Source: Lysinibacillus sp. BPa_S21
GTDB lineage: Bacteria; Bacillota; Bacilli; Bacillales_A; Planococcaceae
Assembly (NCBI RefSeq): GCF_023337795.1
Contig: NZ_JALIRS010000010.1
Coordinates: 117,595 to 181,594 of the forward strand
DNA: 64,000 bases
Direction of reading: 5' to 3'
Shown here: in pieces, positions 19,479-32,094 of the stretch
Layout: each line of letters begins with the position of its first letter
How positions within the stretch are numbered: the stretch's first letter is position 1
Program-made: the position numbers and the translations under genes
The notes under the pieces: generated by a model
Told to the model about the DNA's origin: nothing
The model's input: only the letters and a program-made list of their open reading frames with translations
Databases searched by the model: none

Positions 19479-19548
19479 CTTTCGAAATCATACACTATTT
19501 GTATGATTTTGCAAAGACCTAATATCGCTTTATTGAGGGGTGAATGAG

Positions 19549-22500
19549 TTGACAGGTCAACTAGTTCAGTATGGACAACACCGCCAGCGTAGAAGCTTTG
19601 CGCGTATTAACGAGGTGCTTGAGCTTCCAAATCTGATTGAGATTCAAACGGCGTCTTACGAGTGGTTCCTTGAAGAAGGTTTACGTGAAATGTTCCGTGA
19701 CATTTCGCCGATCGAGGACTTTACAGGTAATCTTTCATTAGAATTCATCGATTATTCATTAGGAGATCCTAAGTATGATGTAGATGAATGTAAAGAGCGA
19801 GATGTTACTTACGCGGCTCCATTACGTGTGAAAGTACGTCTTTACAACAAAGAAACAGACGAAGTGAAGGAACAGGATGTCTTCATGGGTGACTTCCCAT
19901 TAATGACAGAGACAGGTACGTTCATTATCAATGGTGCTGAACGTGTTATCGTTTCACAATTAGTCCGTTCACCAAGTGTGTATTTCCATGATAAAACTGA
20001 TAAAAACGGTAAGAAAGGTTTCGGAGCGACAGTTATTCCTAACCGTGGTGCATGGTTAGAGTATGAAACTGATGCAAAAGATGTAGTATATGTGCGTATT
20101 GACCGTACTCGTAAGCTACCAGTAACAGTGTTACTTCGTGCATTAGGCTTCGGTTCAGACCAAGAAATTATCGATATTATCGGTGACAACGAATATTTAC
20201 GTAATACGTTAGAAAAAGATAACTCTGAAAGTACTGAAAAAGCACTTTTAGAAATCTATGAACGTTTACGTCCAGGTGAGCCACCAACAGTTGAAAGTGC
20301 GAAGAGTTTATTATACTCTCGTTTCTTCGATGCAAAACGCTATGATTTAGCGAATGTTGGTCGCTACAAAATGAATAAAAAGCTTCATATCAAAAATCGT
20401 TTATTTAACCAAACGATTGCTGAAACGCTTGTAGACCCAGAAACAGGCGAAATTTTAGTAGAGAAGGGTACAGTTCTTGACCGCCGTACTTTAGATAAAA
20501 TCTTACCGTATCTAGAAGATTCATCAAAAGGAATCGGTTACCGCACTTTATCACAAGTAGGTGGAGTGCTTGAGGATGATGTAACAATCCAATCTATTAA
20601 AATTTATGCACCAAAAGATGAAGCGCAAAAAGAAATCAATATTATTGGTAATGCGTACATCGATGAAGAAGTGAAGAATATTACGCCTGCTGACGTATTA
20701 TCTTCAGTAAGTTATTTCTTCAACTTGCTTTACCAAGTAGGGGCAACGGATGATATCGACCACTTAGGTAACCGTCGTCTACGCTCTGTTGGTGAGCTTT
20801 TACAAAATCAATTCCGTATCGGTTTATCCCGTATGGAACGTGTAGTACGTGAGCGTATGTCTATTAACGATACAGCTGCTATCGTACCTCAGCAATTAAT
20901 TAATATCCGTCCAGTAATTGCGTCAATTAAAGAGTTCTTTGGTAGCTCTCAATTATCACAATTCATGGACCAAACAAACCCATTGGCAGAGTTAACGCAT
21001 AAGCGTCGTCTATCTGCGTTAGGACCTGGTGGTTTAACACGTGAGCGTGCTGGTTTCGAAGTACGTGACGTTCACTATTCTCACTATGGTCGTATGTGTC
21101 CAATCGAGACACCAGAGGGTCCAAACATTGGGTTAATCAACTCATTATCTTCATTTGCCAAAGTAAATAAATTCGGATTCATTGAAACACCTTATCGTCG
21201 TATTGACCATGAGACAGGTAAAGTAACGGATCAAATTGATTACTTAACAGCTGATGAAGAAGATAACTACTATGTAGCACAAGCGAACTCACTATTAAAT
21301 CCTGATGGCACATTCGCTAAAGACGAAGTAGTAGGTCGTTTCCGTGGGGATAATACAGTATTTAATAAATCGCAAATGGACTACATGGATGTATCTCCTA
21401 AACAAGTAGTGTCAGCTGCGACTGCATGTATCCCGTTCTTAGAAAACGATGACTCGAACCGTGCACTTATGGGTGCCAACATGCAACGTCAAGCAGTTCC
21501 TCTTCTTAACCCAGAAGCACCATTTGTTGGTACTGGTATGGAACATGTTGATGCGCGTGACTCAGGTGCGGCTGTAGTAGCGAAATATGACGGTATTGTT
21601 GAGCATGTTGAAGCTCGCTCTATCCATGTTCGCCGTATTGAAGTCGTTGACGGTAAAGAGGTTAAAGGCGATTTAACAAAATATAAATTACAAAAATTCA
21701 TTCGTTCTAACCAAGGTACTTCATACAACCAACGTCCACTTGTAAAAGTTGGCGAACGTGTGAAACCTCGTGACATTTTAGCAGACGGTCCATCTATGGA
21801 AAATGGTGAACTTGCTCTTGGTCGTAACGTACTTGTTGCGTTCATGACTTGGAACGGCTTTAACTATGAGGATGCTGTTATCATGAGCGAACGCCTTGTA
21901 AAAGACGATGTCTATACATCTGTTCATATTGAAGAATATGAATCAGAGTCTCGTGATACAAAATTAGGACCTGAAGAAATCACTCGTGATATTCCAAACG
22001 TCGGGGAAGATGCACTTCGTAACTTAGATGAACGTGGTATCATTCGTGTTGGTGCGGAAGTACGTGACGGTGACATTCTTGTAGGTAAAGTAACACCTAA
22101 AGGGGTTACAGAATTAACAGCTGAAGAACGCTTATTACATGCTATCTTCGGTGAAAAAGCTCGTGAAGTTCGTGATACTTCATTACGTGTACCACATGGT
22201 GCTGGCGGTATTATTCTTGACGTAAAAGTATTTAACCGTGAAGATGGCGATGAATTACCACCGGGTGTTAACCAATTAGTTCGTGCTTACATTGTTCAAA
22301 AACGTAAAATTCGCGTAGGGGACAAAATGGCCGGACGTCATGGTAACAAAGGGGTTATCTCTCGTATCTTACCGGAAGAGGATATGCCATTCATGCCAGA
22401 CGGTACTCCTGTTGATATCATGTTAAACCCACTTGGTGTACCTTCTCGTATGAACATCGGACAAGTTTTAGAGCTACACTTAGGTATGGCTTCTCGTTAC

Positions 22501-23115
22501 TTAGGCGTTCATATGGCAACTCCAGTATTTGATGGTGCCAACGAGGAAGATGTTTGGGAAACGATGGAAGAGGCAGGTATGAACCGTGATGGTAAAACAA
22601 TCCTGTATGATGGACGTTCAGGTGAACCATTTGATAACCGTGTATCAGTAGGTGTCATGTATATGATCAAACTTGCTCACATGGTTGATGATAAACTTCA
22701 CGCACGTTCAACTGGTCCTTACTCACTTGTAACTCAACAGCCACTTGGTGGTAAAGCACAGTTCGGTGGACAACGTTTTGGTGAGATGGAGGTATGGGCA
22801 CTTGAAGCATACGGTGCTGCATACACACTTCAAGAAATCTTAACAGTTAAATCCGACGACGTTGTTGGTCGTGTGAAAACATACGAAGCAATCGTTAAAG
22901 GTGAAAGTGTGCCAGAGCCAGGCGTTCCTGAATCATTCAAAGTATTGATTAAAGAACTTCAATCTCTTGGTATGGATGTGAAGATGCTAACAGTCAATGA
23001 TGAAGAGGTAGAGCTTCGCGACTTAGACGAGGAAGACGATCTTCAACCAGCTGATGCACTTAACATTGCACCACAGCAAGATACAGAAGAAGAGCCAGTA
23101 GAGTCTTTTGAATAA
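19549..23115 (+). CDS. rpoB: RNA polymerase subunit beta
   Basis: 1188 aa, full length. The TTG start (19549) is the same as in B. subtilis ([10 protein letters not shown]) with AGGGGTG 6 nt upstream; an in-frame GTG at 19540 adds three residues and is less likely. The rifampicin-pocket cluster ([22 protein letters not shown], split around residues 465-485) looks wild type. The C-terminus ends in the usual acidic tail. It is separated from rpoC by 208 bp with a terminator. Confidence 0.97.
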   Translation: MTGQLVQYGQHRQRRSFARINEVLELPNLIEIQTASYEWFLEEGLREMFRDISPIEDFTGNLSLEFIDYSLGDPKYDVDECKERDVTYAAPLRVKVRLYNKETDEVKEQDVFMGDFPLMTETGTFIINGAERVIVSQLVRSPSVYFHDKTDKNGKKGFGATVIPNRGAWLEYETDAKDVVYVRIDRTRKLPVTVLLRALGFGSDQEIIDIIGDNEYLRNTLEKDNSESTEKALLEIYERLRPGEPPTVESAKSLLYSRFFDAKRYDLANVGRYKMNKKLHIKNRLFNQTIAETLVDPETGEILVEKGTVLDRRTLDKILPYLEDSSKGIGYRTLSQVGGVLEDDVTIQSIKIYAPKDEAQKEINIIGNAYIDEEVKNITPADVLSSVSYFFNLLYQVGATDDIDHLGNRRLRSVGELLQNQFRIGLSRMERVVRERMSINDTAAIVPQQLINIRPVIASIKEFFGSSQLSQFMDQTNPLAELTHKRRLSALGPGGLTRERAGFEVRDVHYSHYGRMCPIETPEGPNIGLINSLSSFAKVNKFGFIETPYRRIDHETGKVTDQIDYLTADEEDNYYVAQANSLLNPDGTFAKDEVVGRFRGDNTVFNKSQMDYMDVSPKQVVSAATACIPFLENDDSNRALMGANMQRQAVPLLNPEAPFVGTGMEHVDARDSGAAVVAKYDGIVEHVEARSIHVRRIEVVDGKEVKGDLTKYKLQKFIRSNQGTSYNQRPLVKVGERVKPRDILADGPSMENGELALGRNVLVAFMTWNGFNYEDAVIMSERLVKDDVYTSVHIEEYESESRDTKLGPEEITRDIPNVGEDALRNLDERGIIRVGAEVRDGDILVGKVTPKGVTELTAEERLLHAIFGEKAREVRDTSLRVPHGAGGIILDVKVFNREDGDELPPGVNQLVRAYIVQKRKIRVGDKMAGRHGNKGVISRILPEEDMPFMPDGTPVDIMLNPLGVPSRMNIGQVLELHLGMASRYLGVHMATPVFDGANEEDVWETMEEAGMNRDGKTILYDGRSGEPFDNRVSVGVMYMIKLAHMVDDKLHARSTGPYSLVTQQPLGGKAQFGGQRFGEMEVWALEAYGAAYTLQEILTVKSDDVVGRVKTYEAIVKGESVPEPGVPESFKVLIKELQSLGMDVKMLTVNDEEVELRDLDEEDDLQPADALNIAPQQDTEEEPVESFE

Positions 23116-23170
23116 TGGAAAACGTTAATTCACATTCTTTGTGAACACGGTCAAAGTTATTTTTCAAATT

Positions 23171-23208
23171 AGTCGGGCAGGATTTAACGCCCTGTCCGAC
23201 TTTTTCTT
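23171..23208 (+). terminator. Strong hairpin terminator between rpoB and rpoC
   Basis: AGTCGGGCAGG pairs with CCTGTCCGACT (11 bp with one G-U), 8-10-nt loop, then TTTTTCTTT. Confidence 0.85.
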
Positions 23209-23255
23209 TCAATAAATCATTCTATTTTTAATCTTTTGCTAAAGAGCAATGATTC

Positions 23256-23284
23256 TTGCAAACGATTATCGAGCTGCGTAAAAG
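23256..23284 (+). promoter_or_regulatory. Possible promoter of rpoC
   Basis: TTGCAA (23256), 17-bp spacer, TAAAAG (23279), between the terminator and rpoC. Both hexamers are imperfect. Confidence 0.4.
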
Positions 23285-23323
23285 AGTCTTTATAAAGACC
23301 TATACTAGAGGGAGGTAGGCTCC

Positions 23324-26300
23324 TTGATAGACGTTAATGAATTTGAATATATGAAAATTGGTTTAGCTTCTCCTGACAAGATCCGTTCTTGGTCATACGG
23401 TGAAGTTAAAAAACCTGAAACGATTAACTATCGTACTTTAAAACCAGAAAAAGATGGTTTATTCTGTGAGCGTATTTTCGGTCCAACTAAGGACTGGGAG
23501 TGTCATTGTGGTAAATACAAACGTGTACGCTATAAAGGCGTAGTTTGTGATCGTTGTGGAGTAGAAGTAACACGCGCTAAAGTTCGCCGTGAACGTATGG
23601 GCCACATCGAATTAGCGGCACCAGTATCTCATATCTGGTACTTCAAAGGTATTCCTAGCCGTATGGGTCTTATTTTAGATATGTCCCCACGTGCATTAGA
23701 AGAAGTAATTTACTTTGCTTCATACGTTGTAATCGAACCAGGTGCTACAAACTTAGAAAGTAAACAACTACTTTCTGAAAAAGAGTACCGCGCATATCGC
23801 GAAAAATTCGGTAACACATTCGAAGCATCTATGGGTGCAGAAGCAATTAAAAAATTATTAGGCAAAATTGATCTTGAAGATGAAACTCAATCTTTAAAAG
23901 AAGAGTTGAAATCAGCGCAAGGTCAACGTCGTACACGTGCCATTAAACGTCTTGAAGTTGTTGAATCATTCCGTAACTCAGGGAACTCTCCTGAATGGAT
24001 GATTTTAGATGTACTACCGGTTATTCCACCAGAGCTTCGTCCGATGGTGCAATTAGATGGTGGCCGTTTCGCAACTTCTGACTTAAACGATTTATATCGC
24101 CGTGTCATCAACCGTAATAACCGTTTAAAACGTTTACTAGACCTTGGTGCTCCAAGTATCATCGTACAAAACGAAAAACGTATGTTACAAGAAGCTGTTG
24201 ATGCATTAATCGATAACGGTCGTCGTGGTCGTCCTGTAACAGGTCCTGGTAACCGTCCATTAAAATCACTTTCACATATGCTGAAAGGTAAACAAGGTCG
24301 TTTCCGCCAAAACTTACTTGGTAAACGTGTTGACTACTCTGGTCGTTCGGTTATCGTAGTAGGTCCAAACTTAAAAATGTACCAATGTGGTCTACCAAAA
24401 GAAATGGCAATTGAATTATTCAAGCCTTTCGTGATGAAAGAGTTAGTAGAACGTGGTCTTGCACATAATATTAAATCTGCTAAACGTAAAATCGAGCGTT
24501 TAAACAACGATGTATGGGACGTTTTAGAAGATGTAATTCGTGAGCATCCAGTATTACTAAACCGTGCACCAACGCTTCACCGTCTTGGTATTCAAGCGTT
24601 TGAACCAACATTAGTTGAAGGTCGTGCTATTCGTCTTCACCCATTAGTATGTACAGCTTACAACGCTGACTTCGATGGTGACCAAATGGCGGTTCACGTA
24701 CCATTATCAGCGGAAGCGCAAGCAGAGGCTCGTCTTCTAATGCTTGCTGCACAAAACATCCTGAACCCGAAAGACGGTAAACCGGTTGTAACACCATCTC
24801 AAGATATGGTATTAGGGAACTACTACTTAACACTTGAACGTGAAGCAGCTCGCGGTGAAGGAACAGCTTTCTATGGTCCAAACGAAGTATTAATTGCATA
24901 TGATACAGGTCATGTTCATTTGCATACTCGTATTGCGATTAAAGCAAGTTCGTTAAATAACCCAACATTTACTGAGGAACAAAATAATATGTTCCTATTA
25001 ACGACTGTTGGTAAAGTAATCTTTAACGAAATTTTACCTAAATCATTCCCATATATTAATGAGCCAACTGCATTCAACTTAGAACAAGAAACACCTGACA
25101 AATACTTTGTTAACTTAACAATTGATGAAGAAACGTTAAAAGAGCTTGAAGCAGATGCTACTTATAATGGTCTTGATGAAAAAGGTAAAGTTGAAGCACA
25201 ACGCACAGCTGTACTGCGCAAACACTTTGCATCAGTTCCAGTTGTAAATCCATTCCGTAAAAAATTCTTAGGTAATATCATTGCTGAAGTATTTAAACGT
25301 TTCCACATTACTGAAACATCTAAAATGCTTGACCGTATGAAGAACCTAGGATTCAAATATTCAACACGCGCTGGTATCACTGTAGGTGTATCTGACATCG
25401 TCGTATTACCAGACAAAGGTGAAATTTTAGCGGAAGCTCAAGAAAAAGTAGATAAAGTTCAAGCGCAATTCCGTCGTGGTTTCATCACTGAAGATGAGCG
25501 TTATGATCGCGTTATCTCAAGCTGGAGTGCTGCGAAAGATGAAATTCAATCTAAGCTAATGAAGTCTCTTGAGAAAACAAACCCAATCTTTATGATGTCT
25601 GACTCAGGTGCCCGTGGTAACGCATCTAACTTTACACAGTTAGCTGGTATGCGTGGTCTGATGGCCAACCCGGCTGGTCGTATCATTGAACTTCCAATTA
25701 AATCTTCATTCCGTGAAGGTTTAACGGTATTAGAGTACTTCATCTCAACTCACGGTGCTCGTAAAGGTCTTGCCGATACAGCCCTAAAAACTGCCGATTC
25801 AGGTTACTTAACACGTCGTCTTGTTGACGTTGCACAAGATGTAATTGTTCGTGAGGATGACTGTGGAACTGACCGAGGTTTAACAATCGGTGCGTTAATG
25901 GAAGGCACAGAGTTAATTGAAGCGTTAGATGAACGTATTATCGGTCGTCATACGAAGAAAACAATCGTGCATCCAGAAACAGGTGAAGTGATCTTAGAAA
26001 AAGATGGCTTAATCGATCAAGATATCGCTCGTACAGTTATTGAGGTTGGTATCGAGGAAGTAACAATCCGTTCAGCATTCACATGTAATACAAAACATGG
26101 TGTATGTAAAAAATGTTACGGCATGAACTTGGCAACAGGTGAAAAGGTTGAAGTTGGGGAAGCAGTGGGTATCATTGCGGCTCAATCAATCGGTGAACCA
26201 GGTACACAGTTAACAATGCGTACATTCCATACTGGTGGGGTTGCCGGTGACGATATTACACAAGGTCTTCCACGTATCCAAGAGATCTTCGAAGCACGTA

Positions 26301-27010
26301 ATCCAAAAGGTCAATCTGTTATTTCAGAAATTACTGGTACTGTTTCGGATATCACTGAAATCCGTGAAGGTCTAAAAGAAATTACAATTCAAGGTGACGT
26401 AGAAACTCGTAAATATCAAGCACCTTATAATGCACGTCTAAAAGTTGTCGAAGGTGACACAGTAGAACGTGGTCAAGTTTTAACAGAGGGTTCTATCGAT
26501 CCAAAACAATTATTAAAAGTAAAAGACGTTTCAACAGTTCAAGAATATTTACTAAAAGAAGTACAAAAAGTATACCGTATGCAAGGGGTAGAAATTGGAG
26601 ACAAACATATCGAGGTAATGGTTCGCCAAATGCTTCGTAAAGTTCGTGTAATCGAAGCTGGTGACACTGAATTATTACCAGGTTCATTACTAGATATTCA
26701 CCAATTCACAGAGGCAAACGTAGACGCTGTTATGAATGGCAAAAACCCTGCAACTTGCCGCCCTGTAATTCTAGGTATTACAAAAGCTTCTCTTGAAACA
26801 GAATCATTCTTATCCGCTGCATCATTCCAAGAAACAACTCGTGTGTTAACGGATGCTGCTATTAAAGGAAAACGTGATGAACTTCTTGGTCTGAAGGAAA
26901 ACGTAATTATCGGTAAACTTGTTCCTGCAGGTACTGGTATGCAACGTTACCGTCAAATCCGTATTGAAAAAGATGAGCTTGACACAGAAGACTTAGTTTC
27001 TGCTGAATAA
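23324..27010 (+). CDS. rpoC: RNA polymerase subunit beta-prime
   Basis: 1228 aa, about 29 residues longer than B. subtilis RpoC, mainly in a loop around residues 590-640. The N-terminal zinc site [20 protein letters not shown] begins near residue 60. The catalytic NADFDGD loop, which binds the active-site Mg, lies near 446. The second zinc cluster (CGTDRG…[13 protein letters not shown]) and trigger-loop [19 protein letters not shown] block are present. TTG start with GGGAGGTAGG upstream. Confidence 0.97.
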   Translation: MIDVNEFEYMKIGLASPDKIRSWSYGEVKKPETINYRTLKPEKDGLFCERIFGPTKDWECHCGKYKRVRYKGVVCDRCGVEVTRAKVRRERMGHIELAAPVSHIWYFKGIPSRMGLILDMSPRALEEVIYFASYVVIEPGATNLESKQLLSEKEYRAYREKFGNTFEASMGAEAIKKLLGKIDLEDETQSLKEELKSAQGQRRTRAIKRLEVVESFRNSGNSPEWMILDVLPVIPPELRPMVQLDGGRFATSDLNDLYRRVINRNNRLKRLLDLGAPSIIVQNEKRMLQEAVDALIDNGRRGRPVTGPGNRPLKSLSHMLKGKQGRFRQNLLGKRVDYSGRSVIVVGPNLKMYQCGLPKEMAIELFKPFVMKELVERGLAHNIKSAKRKIERLNNDVWDVLEDVIREHPVLLNRAPTLHRLGIQAFEPTLVEGRAIRLHPLVCTAYNADFDGDQMAVHVPLSAEAQAEARLLMLAAQNILNPKDGKPVVTPSQDMVLGNYYLTLEREAARGEGTAFYGPNEVLIAYDTGHVHLHTRIAIKASSLNNPTFTEEQNNMFLLTTVGKVIFNEILPKSFPYINEPTAFNLEQETPDKYFVNLTIDEETLKELEADATYNGLDEKGKVEAQRTAVLRKHFASVPVVNPFRKKFLGNIIAEVFKRFHITETSKMLDRMKNLGFKYSTRAGITVGVSDIVVLPDKGEILAEAQEKVDKVQAQFRRGFITEDERYDRVISSWSAAKDEIQSKLMKSLEKTNPIFMMSDSGARGNASNFTQLAGMRGLMANPAGRIIELPIKSSFREGLTVLEYFISTHGARKGLADTALKTADSGYLTRRLVDVAQDVIVREDDCGTDRGLTIGALMEGTELIEALDERIIGRHTKKTIVHPETGEVILEKDGLIDQDIARTVIEVGIEEVTIRSAFTCNTKHGVCKKCYGMNLATGEKVEVGEAVGIIAAQSIGEPGTQLTMRTFHTGGVAGDDITQGLPRIQEIFEARNPKGQSVISEITGTVSDITEIREGLKEITIQGDVETRKYQAPYNARLKVVEGDTVERGQVLTEGSIDPKQLLKVKDVSTVQEYLLKEVQKVYRMQGVEIGDKHIEVMVRQMLRKVRVIEAGDTELLPGSLLDIHQFTEANVDAVMNGKNPATCRPVILGITKASLETESFLSAASFQETTRVLTDAAIKGKRDELLGLKENVIIGKLVPAGTGMQRYRQIRIEKDELDTEDLVSAE

Positions 27011-27023
27011 TCATTAAAATAAG

Positions 27024-27064
27024 TACCGAAGAGGTGTGTTTTTAGCATCTCTTCGGGCTTTTTA
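27024..27064 (+). terminator. Intrinsic terminator after rpoC
   Basis: CCGAAGAG/CTCTTCGG stem followed by GCTTTTTA. Confidence 0.85.
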
Positions 27065-27074
27065 AAGATATTAG

Positions 27075-27103
27075 TTGACAGTTGAAATTGGTAATGATAA
27101 TAT
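27075..27103 (+). promoter_or_regulatory. Sigma-A promoter of the rplGB-str operon
   Basis: TTGACA (27075), 17-bp spacer, TAATAT (27098), 46 bp before the first gene. It probably serves rpsL-rpsG-fusA as well. Confidence 0.8.
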
Positions 27104-27148
27104 ATTGAAGGTTGATAGTTAACTGTCTGTACTTCGGAGGATATGAAA

Positions 27149-27397
27149 ATGTCTTATGATAAAGTAAGGGCAAGTCAAACAATCATAGGTACAAAGCAAG
27201 CAGTAAAAGCAATGCAAGCTGGTTCAGTGAAAGAACTTTTTGTGGCACTCGATGCAGACAATTGGGTAACCGATTCGGCCATATCTTTCGCGAGAGAAAT
27301 CGGTATACCAGTTATTCTTGTTGAGTCCAAAAAGGAACTGGGCAAGGCCTGTGGAATCCATGTTGGAGCTGCGGTAGTTGCGATTACTGTAGAGTAG
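27149..27397 (+). CDS. rplGB: L7Ae-family ribosomal protein (YbxF/RplGB)
   Basis: 82 aa kink-turn-binding protein of the L7Ae/L30e/S12e family. The conserved [20 protein letters not shown] and [14 protein letters not shown] blocks are present. ATG 27143 is in frame but only 2 nt from GGAGG; ATG 27149 has 8-nt spacing and gives MSYDKV as in B. subtilis YbxF. It sits between rpoC and rpsL, as in relatives. Confidence 0.92.
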   Translation: MSYDKVRASQTIIGTKQAVKAMQAGSVKELFVALDADNWVTDSAISFAREIGIPVILVESKKELGKACGIHVGAAVVAITVE

Positions 27398-27495
27398 TTT
27401 TTGTGTATTAAACACAAAGACTTTGTTTTTACCCAAAAAATGAACCACCTGGATGTGTGGTATTAACAAGGAATAAATGAAGGGAGGAAAAATCG

Positions 27496-27915
27496 ATGCC
27501 TACAATTAACCAATTAGTACGTAAGCCTCGTCAATCTAAAATCACGAAATCAAAATCACCAGCGTTAAACAAAGGATATAACTCATTTAAAAAATCTTTA
27601 ACTGATGTTAAGTCTCCACAAAAACGCGGAGTTTGTACTCGTGTGGGTACAATGACACCTCGTAAACCAAACTCAGCGTTACGTAAATACGCTCGTGTAC
27701 GTTTAACTAACCAAATCGAGGTTACAGCTTATATCCCAGGTGAAGGCCACAACTTACAAGAGCACAGTGTTGTTCTTATCCGTGGCGGACGCGTAAAAGA
27801 CTTAGCGGGTGTTCGTTACCATATCGTACGTGGAGCTCTTGATACAGCTGGTGTAAACGGTCGTTTACAATCACGTTCTAAATACGGAACAAAACGCCCT
27901 AAAGAAAAAAAATAA
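27496..27915 (+). CDS. rpsL: Ribosomal protein uS12
   Basis: 139 aa decoding-centre protein. The [11 protein letters not shown] loop carries the lysine that is mutated in streptomycin-resistant strains, here wild type. GGGAGG lies 9 nt before the ATG. First gene of the classical str operon. Confidence 0.97.
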   Translation: MPTINQLVRKPRQSKITKSKSPALNKGYNSFKKSLTDVKSPQKRGVCTRVGTMTPRKPNSALRKYARVRLTNQIEVTAYIPGEGHNLQEHSVVLIRGGRVKDLAGVRYHIVRGALDTAGVNGRLQSRSKYGTKRPKEKK

Positions 27916-27921
27916 TTTAAC

Positions 27922-28005
27922 ATTATTAAGCGCTGCTTAATAATAAACATAAGTAGTTGTCGCAAATTTCTAATCTTGCTAGCAGATTGGAATTTTTTGC
28001 GGCAA
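27922..28005 (+). promoter_or_regulatory. Two hairpins in the rpsL-rpsG spacer
   Basis: Hairpin 1 is a perfect 10-bp stem, ATTATTAAGC/GCTTAATAAT, with a 3-nt loop (27922-27944). Hairpin 2 (27957-28005) pairs TTGTCGC and TTTCTAATCT with complements around a TGCTAGC loop. This is where S7 represses its operon in E. coli; a similar role here is only inference. Confidence 0.6.
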
Positions 28006-28063
28006 ATATGGCAAGACAATTCTTTTAAAATAAATCGATAACTATTCGAAAGGAGGAAAACAC

Positions 28064-28534
28064 ATGCCTCGTAAAGGTCCTGTTTCCAAACGTGACGTGT
28101 TACCAGATCCAATTTATAGTTCAAAACTAGTAACTCGTTTAATTAATAAAATGATGGTTGATGGTAAAAGAGGTACTTCTCAAAAGATTTTATACGGTGC
28201 GTTCGATCTAGTGAAAGAACGTTCTGGTCAAAATCCAATTGAAGTATTCGAAGCTGCCCTAAATAACGTAATGCCAGTTCTTGAAGTACGCGCTCGCCGT
28301 GTTGGTGGTTCTAACTACCAAGTGCCAGTAGAAGTACGTCCAGAACGTCGTACAACTTTAGGTCTTCGTTACCTAGTTAACTACGCTCGTCTTCGTGGTG
28401 AAAAAACAATGGAAGAGCGTTTAGCTAACGAAATCCTTGATGCTTCTAACAACACTGGTGCATCAGTTAAAAAGCGTGAAGATATGCATAAAATGGCAGA
28501 AGCGAACAAAGCATTCGCTCACTACCGTTGGTAA
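28064..28534 (+). CDS. rpsG: Ribosomal protein uS7
   Basis: 156 aa, the usual length. It nucleates the 30S head and contacts tRNA in the E site. [14 protein letters not shown] and the C-terminal [20 protein letters not shown] are diagnostic. AAAGGAGG lies 7-9 nt upstream. Confidence 0.97.
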   Translation: MPRKGPVSKRDVLPDPIYSSKLVTRLINKMMVDGKRGTSQKILYGAFDLVKERSGQNPIEVFEAALNNVMPVLEVRARRVGGSNYQVPVEVRPERRTTLGLRYLVNYARLRGEKTMEERLANEILDASNNTGASVKKREDMHKMAEANKAFAHYRW

Positions 28535-28576
28535 TCTAAACATCGCATAAGCCCAATATGGAAGGAGAAATACCTC

Positions 28577-30655
28577 ATGAAACGCGAATTCTCTCTTGAG
28601 AATACTCGTAATATTGGGATCATGGCTCACATTGATGCTGGTAAAACAACAACTACTGAGCGTATCCTTTATTACACAGGTAAGATTCACAAAATCGGTG
28701 AAACTCACGAAGGCGCTTCTCAAATGGACTGGATGGAGCAAGAGCAAGAACGTGGTATCACAATCACTTCTGCTGCAACAACAGCTCAATGGAACGGCCA
28801 CCGTGTAAACATCATCGATACTCCTGGACACGTAGACTTCACTGTAGAAGTTGAACGTTCACTACGCGTACTTGATGGTGCTGTAACAGTTCTTGATGCT
28901 CAATCTGGTGTTGAACCTCAAACTGAAACAGTATGGCGTCAAGCTACAACTTACGGCGTTCCACGTATCGTGTTCATTAACAAAATGGATAAAACAGGTG
29001 CAGACTTCCTATATTCTGTAGGCACTCTACACGAACGTTTACAAGCAAACGCTCACCCTATCCAATTACCTATCGGAGCTGAAGATCAGTTCTCAGCAAT
29101 CATTGACTTAGTGGAAATGAAAGCTACTTTCTACGGCGACGAAAAAGGTACAGCAGTAACTGAAGGTGAAATTCCTGAAGAGCACCGCGCACAAGCTGAA
29201 GAATACCGTGAAAAATTAATCGATGCTGTTGCAAGTGTTGATGAAGATATCATGGAAAAATATTTAGAAGGCGAAGAAATTTCTGTTGCTGAACTTAAAG
29301 CGGCTATCCGTCGTGCTACGATCGCAGTAGAATTTTACCCAGTAATCTGTGGTACAGCATTCAAACACAAAGGCGTACGCCCAATGTTAGATGCAGTTAT
29401 CGATTACTTACCATCTCCATTAGATGTACCAGCAATCAAAGGTACTGATGTTGATGGTGAAGAAGAATTAGAACGTCATTCTTCAGATGAAGAGCCATTC
29501 TCAGCTCTTGCATTCAAAGTTATGACTGACCCATTCGTAGGTAAATTAACTTTCTTCCGTGTGTACTCTGGAACTTTAGAATCAGGTTCATACGTACAAA
29601 ACTCTTCTAAAGGTAAACGTGAGCGTGTAGGACGTATCCTACAAATGCACGCAAACTCTCGTGAAGAGATTTCTAAAGTATATGCTGGGGACATCGCAGC
29701 AGCAGTAGGTCTTAAAGATACTACTACTGGTGATACTCTATGTGACGAGAAAAACCTAGTTATTCTTGAATCAATGGAATTCCCTGAGCCAGTAATTTCT
29801 CTTTCTGTAGAACCAAAATCAAAAGCTGACCAAGATAAAATGGGTCAAGCTTTACAAAAACTTCAAGAAGAGGATCCAACTTTCCGTGCTCACACTGACA
29901 CAGAAACTGGTCAAACAATCATCTCAGGTATGGGTGAGCTTCACCTTGATATCTTAGTTGACCGTATGCGCCGTGAATTTAAAGTAGAAGCTAACGTAGG
30001 TGCTCCAATGGTATCTTACCGTGAAACATTCCGTAGCTCTGCAAAAGTTCAAGGTAAATTCACTCGCCAATCTGGTGGTCGTGGACAATATGGTGACGTA
30101 ACGATTGAGTTCTCTCCAAATGAAGAAGGTAAAGGCTTTGAATTCGAAAACGCTATCGTTGGTGGTGTAGTACCTCGTGAATACATTCCTGCAGTTGAAG
30201 CTGGTCTTCGTGACTCTCTTGAACGCGGTGTAGTAGCTGGTTACCCACTTATCGACATTAAAGCGAAATTAGTATTCGGTTCTTACCATGACGTTGACTC
30301 GAATGAGATGGCGTTCAAAATTGCCGCATCTATGGCTCTTAAAGAAGCTGCTAAACAATGTGATGCAGTTATCTTAGAACCAATGATGAAAGTAGAAGTT
30401 GTAATTCCAGAAGAATACCTTGGTGATATCATGGGTAACATTACTTCTCGTCGCGGACGCGTTGAGGGTATGGAAGCTCGCGGTAACTCTCAAGTTGTTC
30501 GTGCAATGGTTCCTTTATCGGAAATGTTTGGATATGCAACAACTCTACGTTCAGCAACACAAGGTCGTGGTGTATTCTCAATGACATTCGATCATTATGA
30601 AGAAGTACCAAAATCGATCGCTGCTGACATCGTCAAAAAAAATAAAGGTGAATAA
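28577..30655 (+). CDS. fusA: Elongation factor G
   Basis: 692 aa translocation GTPase. G motifs: AHIDAGKTT (residues 17-25), DTPGHVDF (about 82) and [10 protein letters not shown] (about 136). Domains II-V follow at full length. GAAGGAG precedes the ATG. It belongs to rpsL-rpsG-fusA; 140 bp separate it from tuf. Confidence 0.98.
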   Translation: MKREFSLENTRNIGIMAHIDAGKTTTTERILYYTGKIHKIGETHEGASQMDWMEQEQERGITITSAATTAQWNGHRVNIIDTPGHVDFTVEVERSLRVLDGAVTVLDAQSGVEPQTETVWRQATTYGVPRIVFINKMDKTGADFLYSVGTLHERLQANAHPIQLPIGAEDQFSAIIDLVEMKATFYGDEKGTAVTEGEIPEEHRAQAEEYREKLIDAVASVDEDIMEKYLEGEEISVAELKAAIRRATIAVEFYPVICGTAFKHKGVRPMLDAVIDYLPSPLDVPAIKGTDVDGEEELERHSSDEEPFSALAFKVMTDPFVGKLTFFRVYSGTLESGSYVQNSSKGKRERVGRILQMHANSREEISKVYAGDIAAAVGLKDTTTGDTLCDEKNLVILESMEFPEPVISLSVEPKSKADQDKMGQALQKLQEEDPTFRAHTDTETGQTIISGMGELHLDILVDRMRREFKVEANVGAPMVSYRETFRSSAKVQGKFTRQSGGRGQYGDVTIEFSPNEEGKGFEFENAIVGGVVPREYIPAVEAGLRDSLERGVVAGYPLIDIKAKLVFGSYHDVDSNEMAFKIAASMALKEAAKQCDAVILEPMMKVEVVIPEEYLGDIMGNITSRRGRVEGMEARGNSQVVRAMVPLSEMFGYATTLRSATQGRGVFSMTFDHYEEVPKSIAADIVKKNKGE

Positions 30656-30697
30656 TTGAATTTTCATCTTGCATAAAGTATAACTAATTTGTAAGCT

Positions 30698-30742
30698 ATG
30701 ATTGTGGGATGGTGGATGGGCCCGTTCGCCATCAGCAATCAT
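30698..30742 (+). promoter_or_regulatory. Hairpin in the fusA-tuf spacer
   Basis: ATGATTG/CAATCAT (7 bp) encloses GATGG/CCATC (5 bp), with no T-run. A weak promoter-like TTGCAT-17-TAAGCT lies at 30669-30697. The hairpin could be the 5' end of an independent tuf transcript. Confidence 0.5.
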
Positions 30743-30795
30743 TCTATAAATTTTCTAAAAAATATAAACATATAATTTTGAGGAGGCAATCTCTA

Positions 30796-31983
30796 ATGGC
30801 TAAAGAAAAATTCGACCGTTCAAAAACGCATGCTAACATTGGTACAATCGGACACGTTGACCATGGTAAAACAACTTTAACTGCTGCTATCGCAACAGTT
30901 CTTTCTAAAAAAATGGGTGGGGAAGCTAAATCATACGCTGATATCGATAACGCTCCAGAAGAAAAAGAACGTGGTATCACAATCAATACTTCTCACGTAG
31001 AATACGAAACTGATACTCGTCACTATGCACACGTTGACTGCCCAGGACACGCTGACTATGTTAAAAACATGATCACTGGTGCTGCACAAATGGACGGCGG
31101 TATCTTAGTAGTATCTGCTGCTGATGGCCCAATGCCACAAACTCGTGAACACATCCTTTTATCTCGTCAAGTAGGTGTTCCATACTTAGTAGTATTCATG
31201 AACAAATGTGATATGGTAGACGACGAAGAATTATTAGAATTAGTAGAAATGGAAATCCGTGACCTACTATCTGAATATGAATTCCCAGGTGACGATCTTC
31301 CTGTAATCAAAGGTTCTGCTCTTAAAGCTCTTGAAGGTGAAGCAGAATGGGAAGAAAAAATCGTTGAATTAATGGACGCTGTAGATGCTTACATCCCAAC
31401 TCCAGAACGTCAAACTGACAAACCATTCATGATGCCAGTAGAGGACGTATTCTCTATCACTGGTCGTGGTACAGTTGCAACTGGCCGTGTTGAACGTGGT
31501 CAAGTTAAAGTTGGTGACGTAGTTGAGATCGTTGGTATCTCTGAAGAAGCAAAATCTACTACTGTAACTGGTGTAGAAATGTTCCGTAAATTATTAGACT
31601 ACGCTGAAGCTGGTGACAACATCGGTGCTTTACTTCGTGGTGTAGCTCGTGAAGAAATCCAACGTGGTCAAGTATTAGCTAAACCAGGCTCAATCACTCC
31701 ACACACTAACTTCAAAGCTGAAGTTTATGTTTTATCAAAAGAAGAGGGTGGCCGTCATACTCCATTCTTCTCTAACTACCGTCCTCAGTTCTACTTCCGT
31801 ACAACTGACGTAACAGGTATCTGTAACTTACCAGAAGGCGTTGAAATGGTAATGCCTGGTGATAACATCGAAATGACAGTAGAACTTATCGCTCCAATCG
31901 CTCTTGAAGAAGGTACTAAATTCTCTATCCGTGAGGGTGGCCGTACTGTAGGCGCTGGCGTAGTTGCTTCTATCCAAAAATAA
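30796..31983 (+). CDS. tuf: Elongation factor Tu
   Basis: 395 aa, full length. It delivers aminoacyl-tRNA to the ribosome. G motifs GHVDHGKTT (residues 19-27), DCPGHADY and NKCDM are visible. The open frame begins at 30709, but ATG 30796 has GAGGAGG 9-11 nt upstream and gives [10 protein letters not shown]. Codon choice is strongly biased, as expected for a highly expressed gene. Confidence 0.98.
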   Translation: MAKEKFDRSKTHANIGTIGHVDHGKTTLTAAIATVLSKKMGGEAKSYADIDNAPEEKERGITINTSHVEYETDTRHYAHVDCPGHADYVKNMITGAAQMDGGILVVSAADGPMPQTREHILLSRQVGVPYLVVFMNKCDMVDDEELLELVEMEIRDLLSEYEFPGDDLPVIKGSALKALEGEAEWEEKIVELMDAVDAYIPTPERQTDKPFMMPVEDVFSITGRGTVATGRVERGQVKVGDVVEIVGISEEAKSTTVTGVEMFRKLLDYAEAGDNIGALLRGVAREEIQRGQVLAKPGSITPHTNFKAEVYVLSKEEGGRHTPFFSNYRPQFYFRTTDVTGICNLPEGVEMVMPGDNIEMTVELIAPIALEEGTKFSIREGGRTVGAGVVASIQK

Positions 31984-32005
31984 TTTAAGCATTTAGCTTA
32001 TTTTC

Positions 32006-32045
32006 AAAACCAATCTGTAGGGACGCTTACAGATTGGTTTTTTAT
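32006..32045 (+). terminator. Strong terminator after tuf
   Basis: AAAACCAATCTGTA pairs perfectly with TACAGATTGGTTTT, followed by T residues. It closes the str operon. Confidence 0.93.
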
Positions 32046-32094
32046 GTTAAAATAGGTAAAGAGCATTTGATAAACTCGTTTAAATTAGCTTATT

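Noticed and set aside
20950..21060. Rifampicin-resistance changes in rpoB and streptomycin-resistance changes in rpsL
   Set aside because: The resistance clusters read as wild type by eye.
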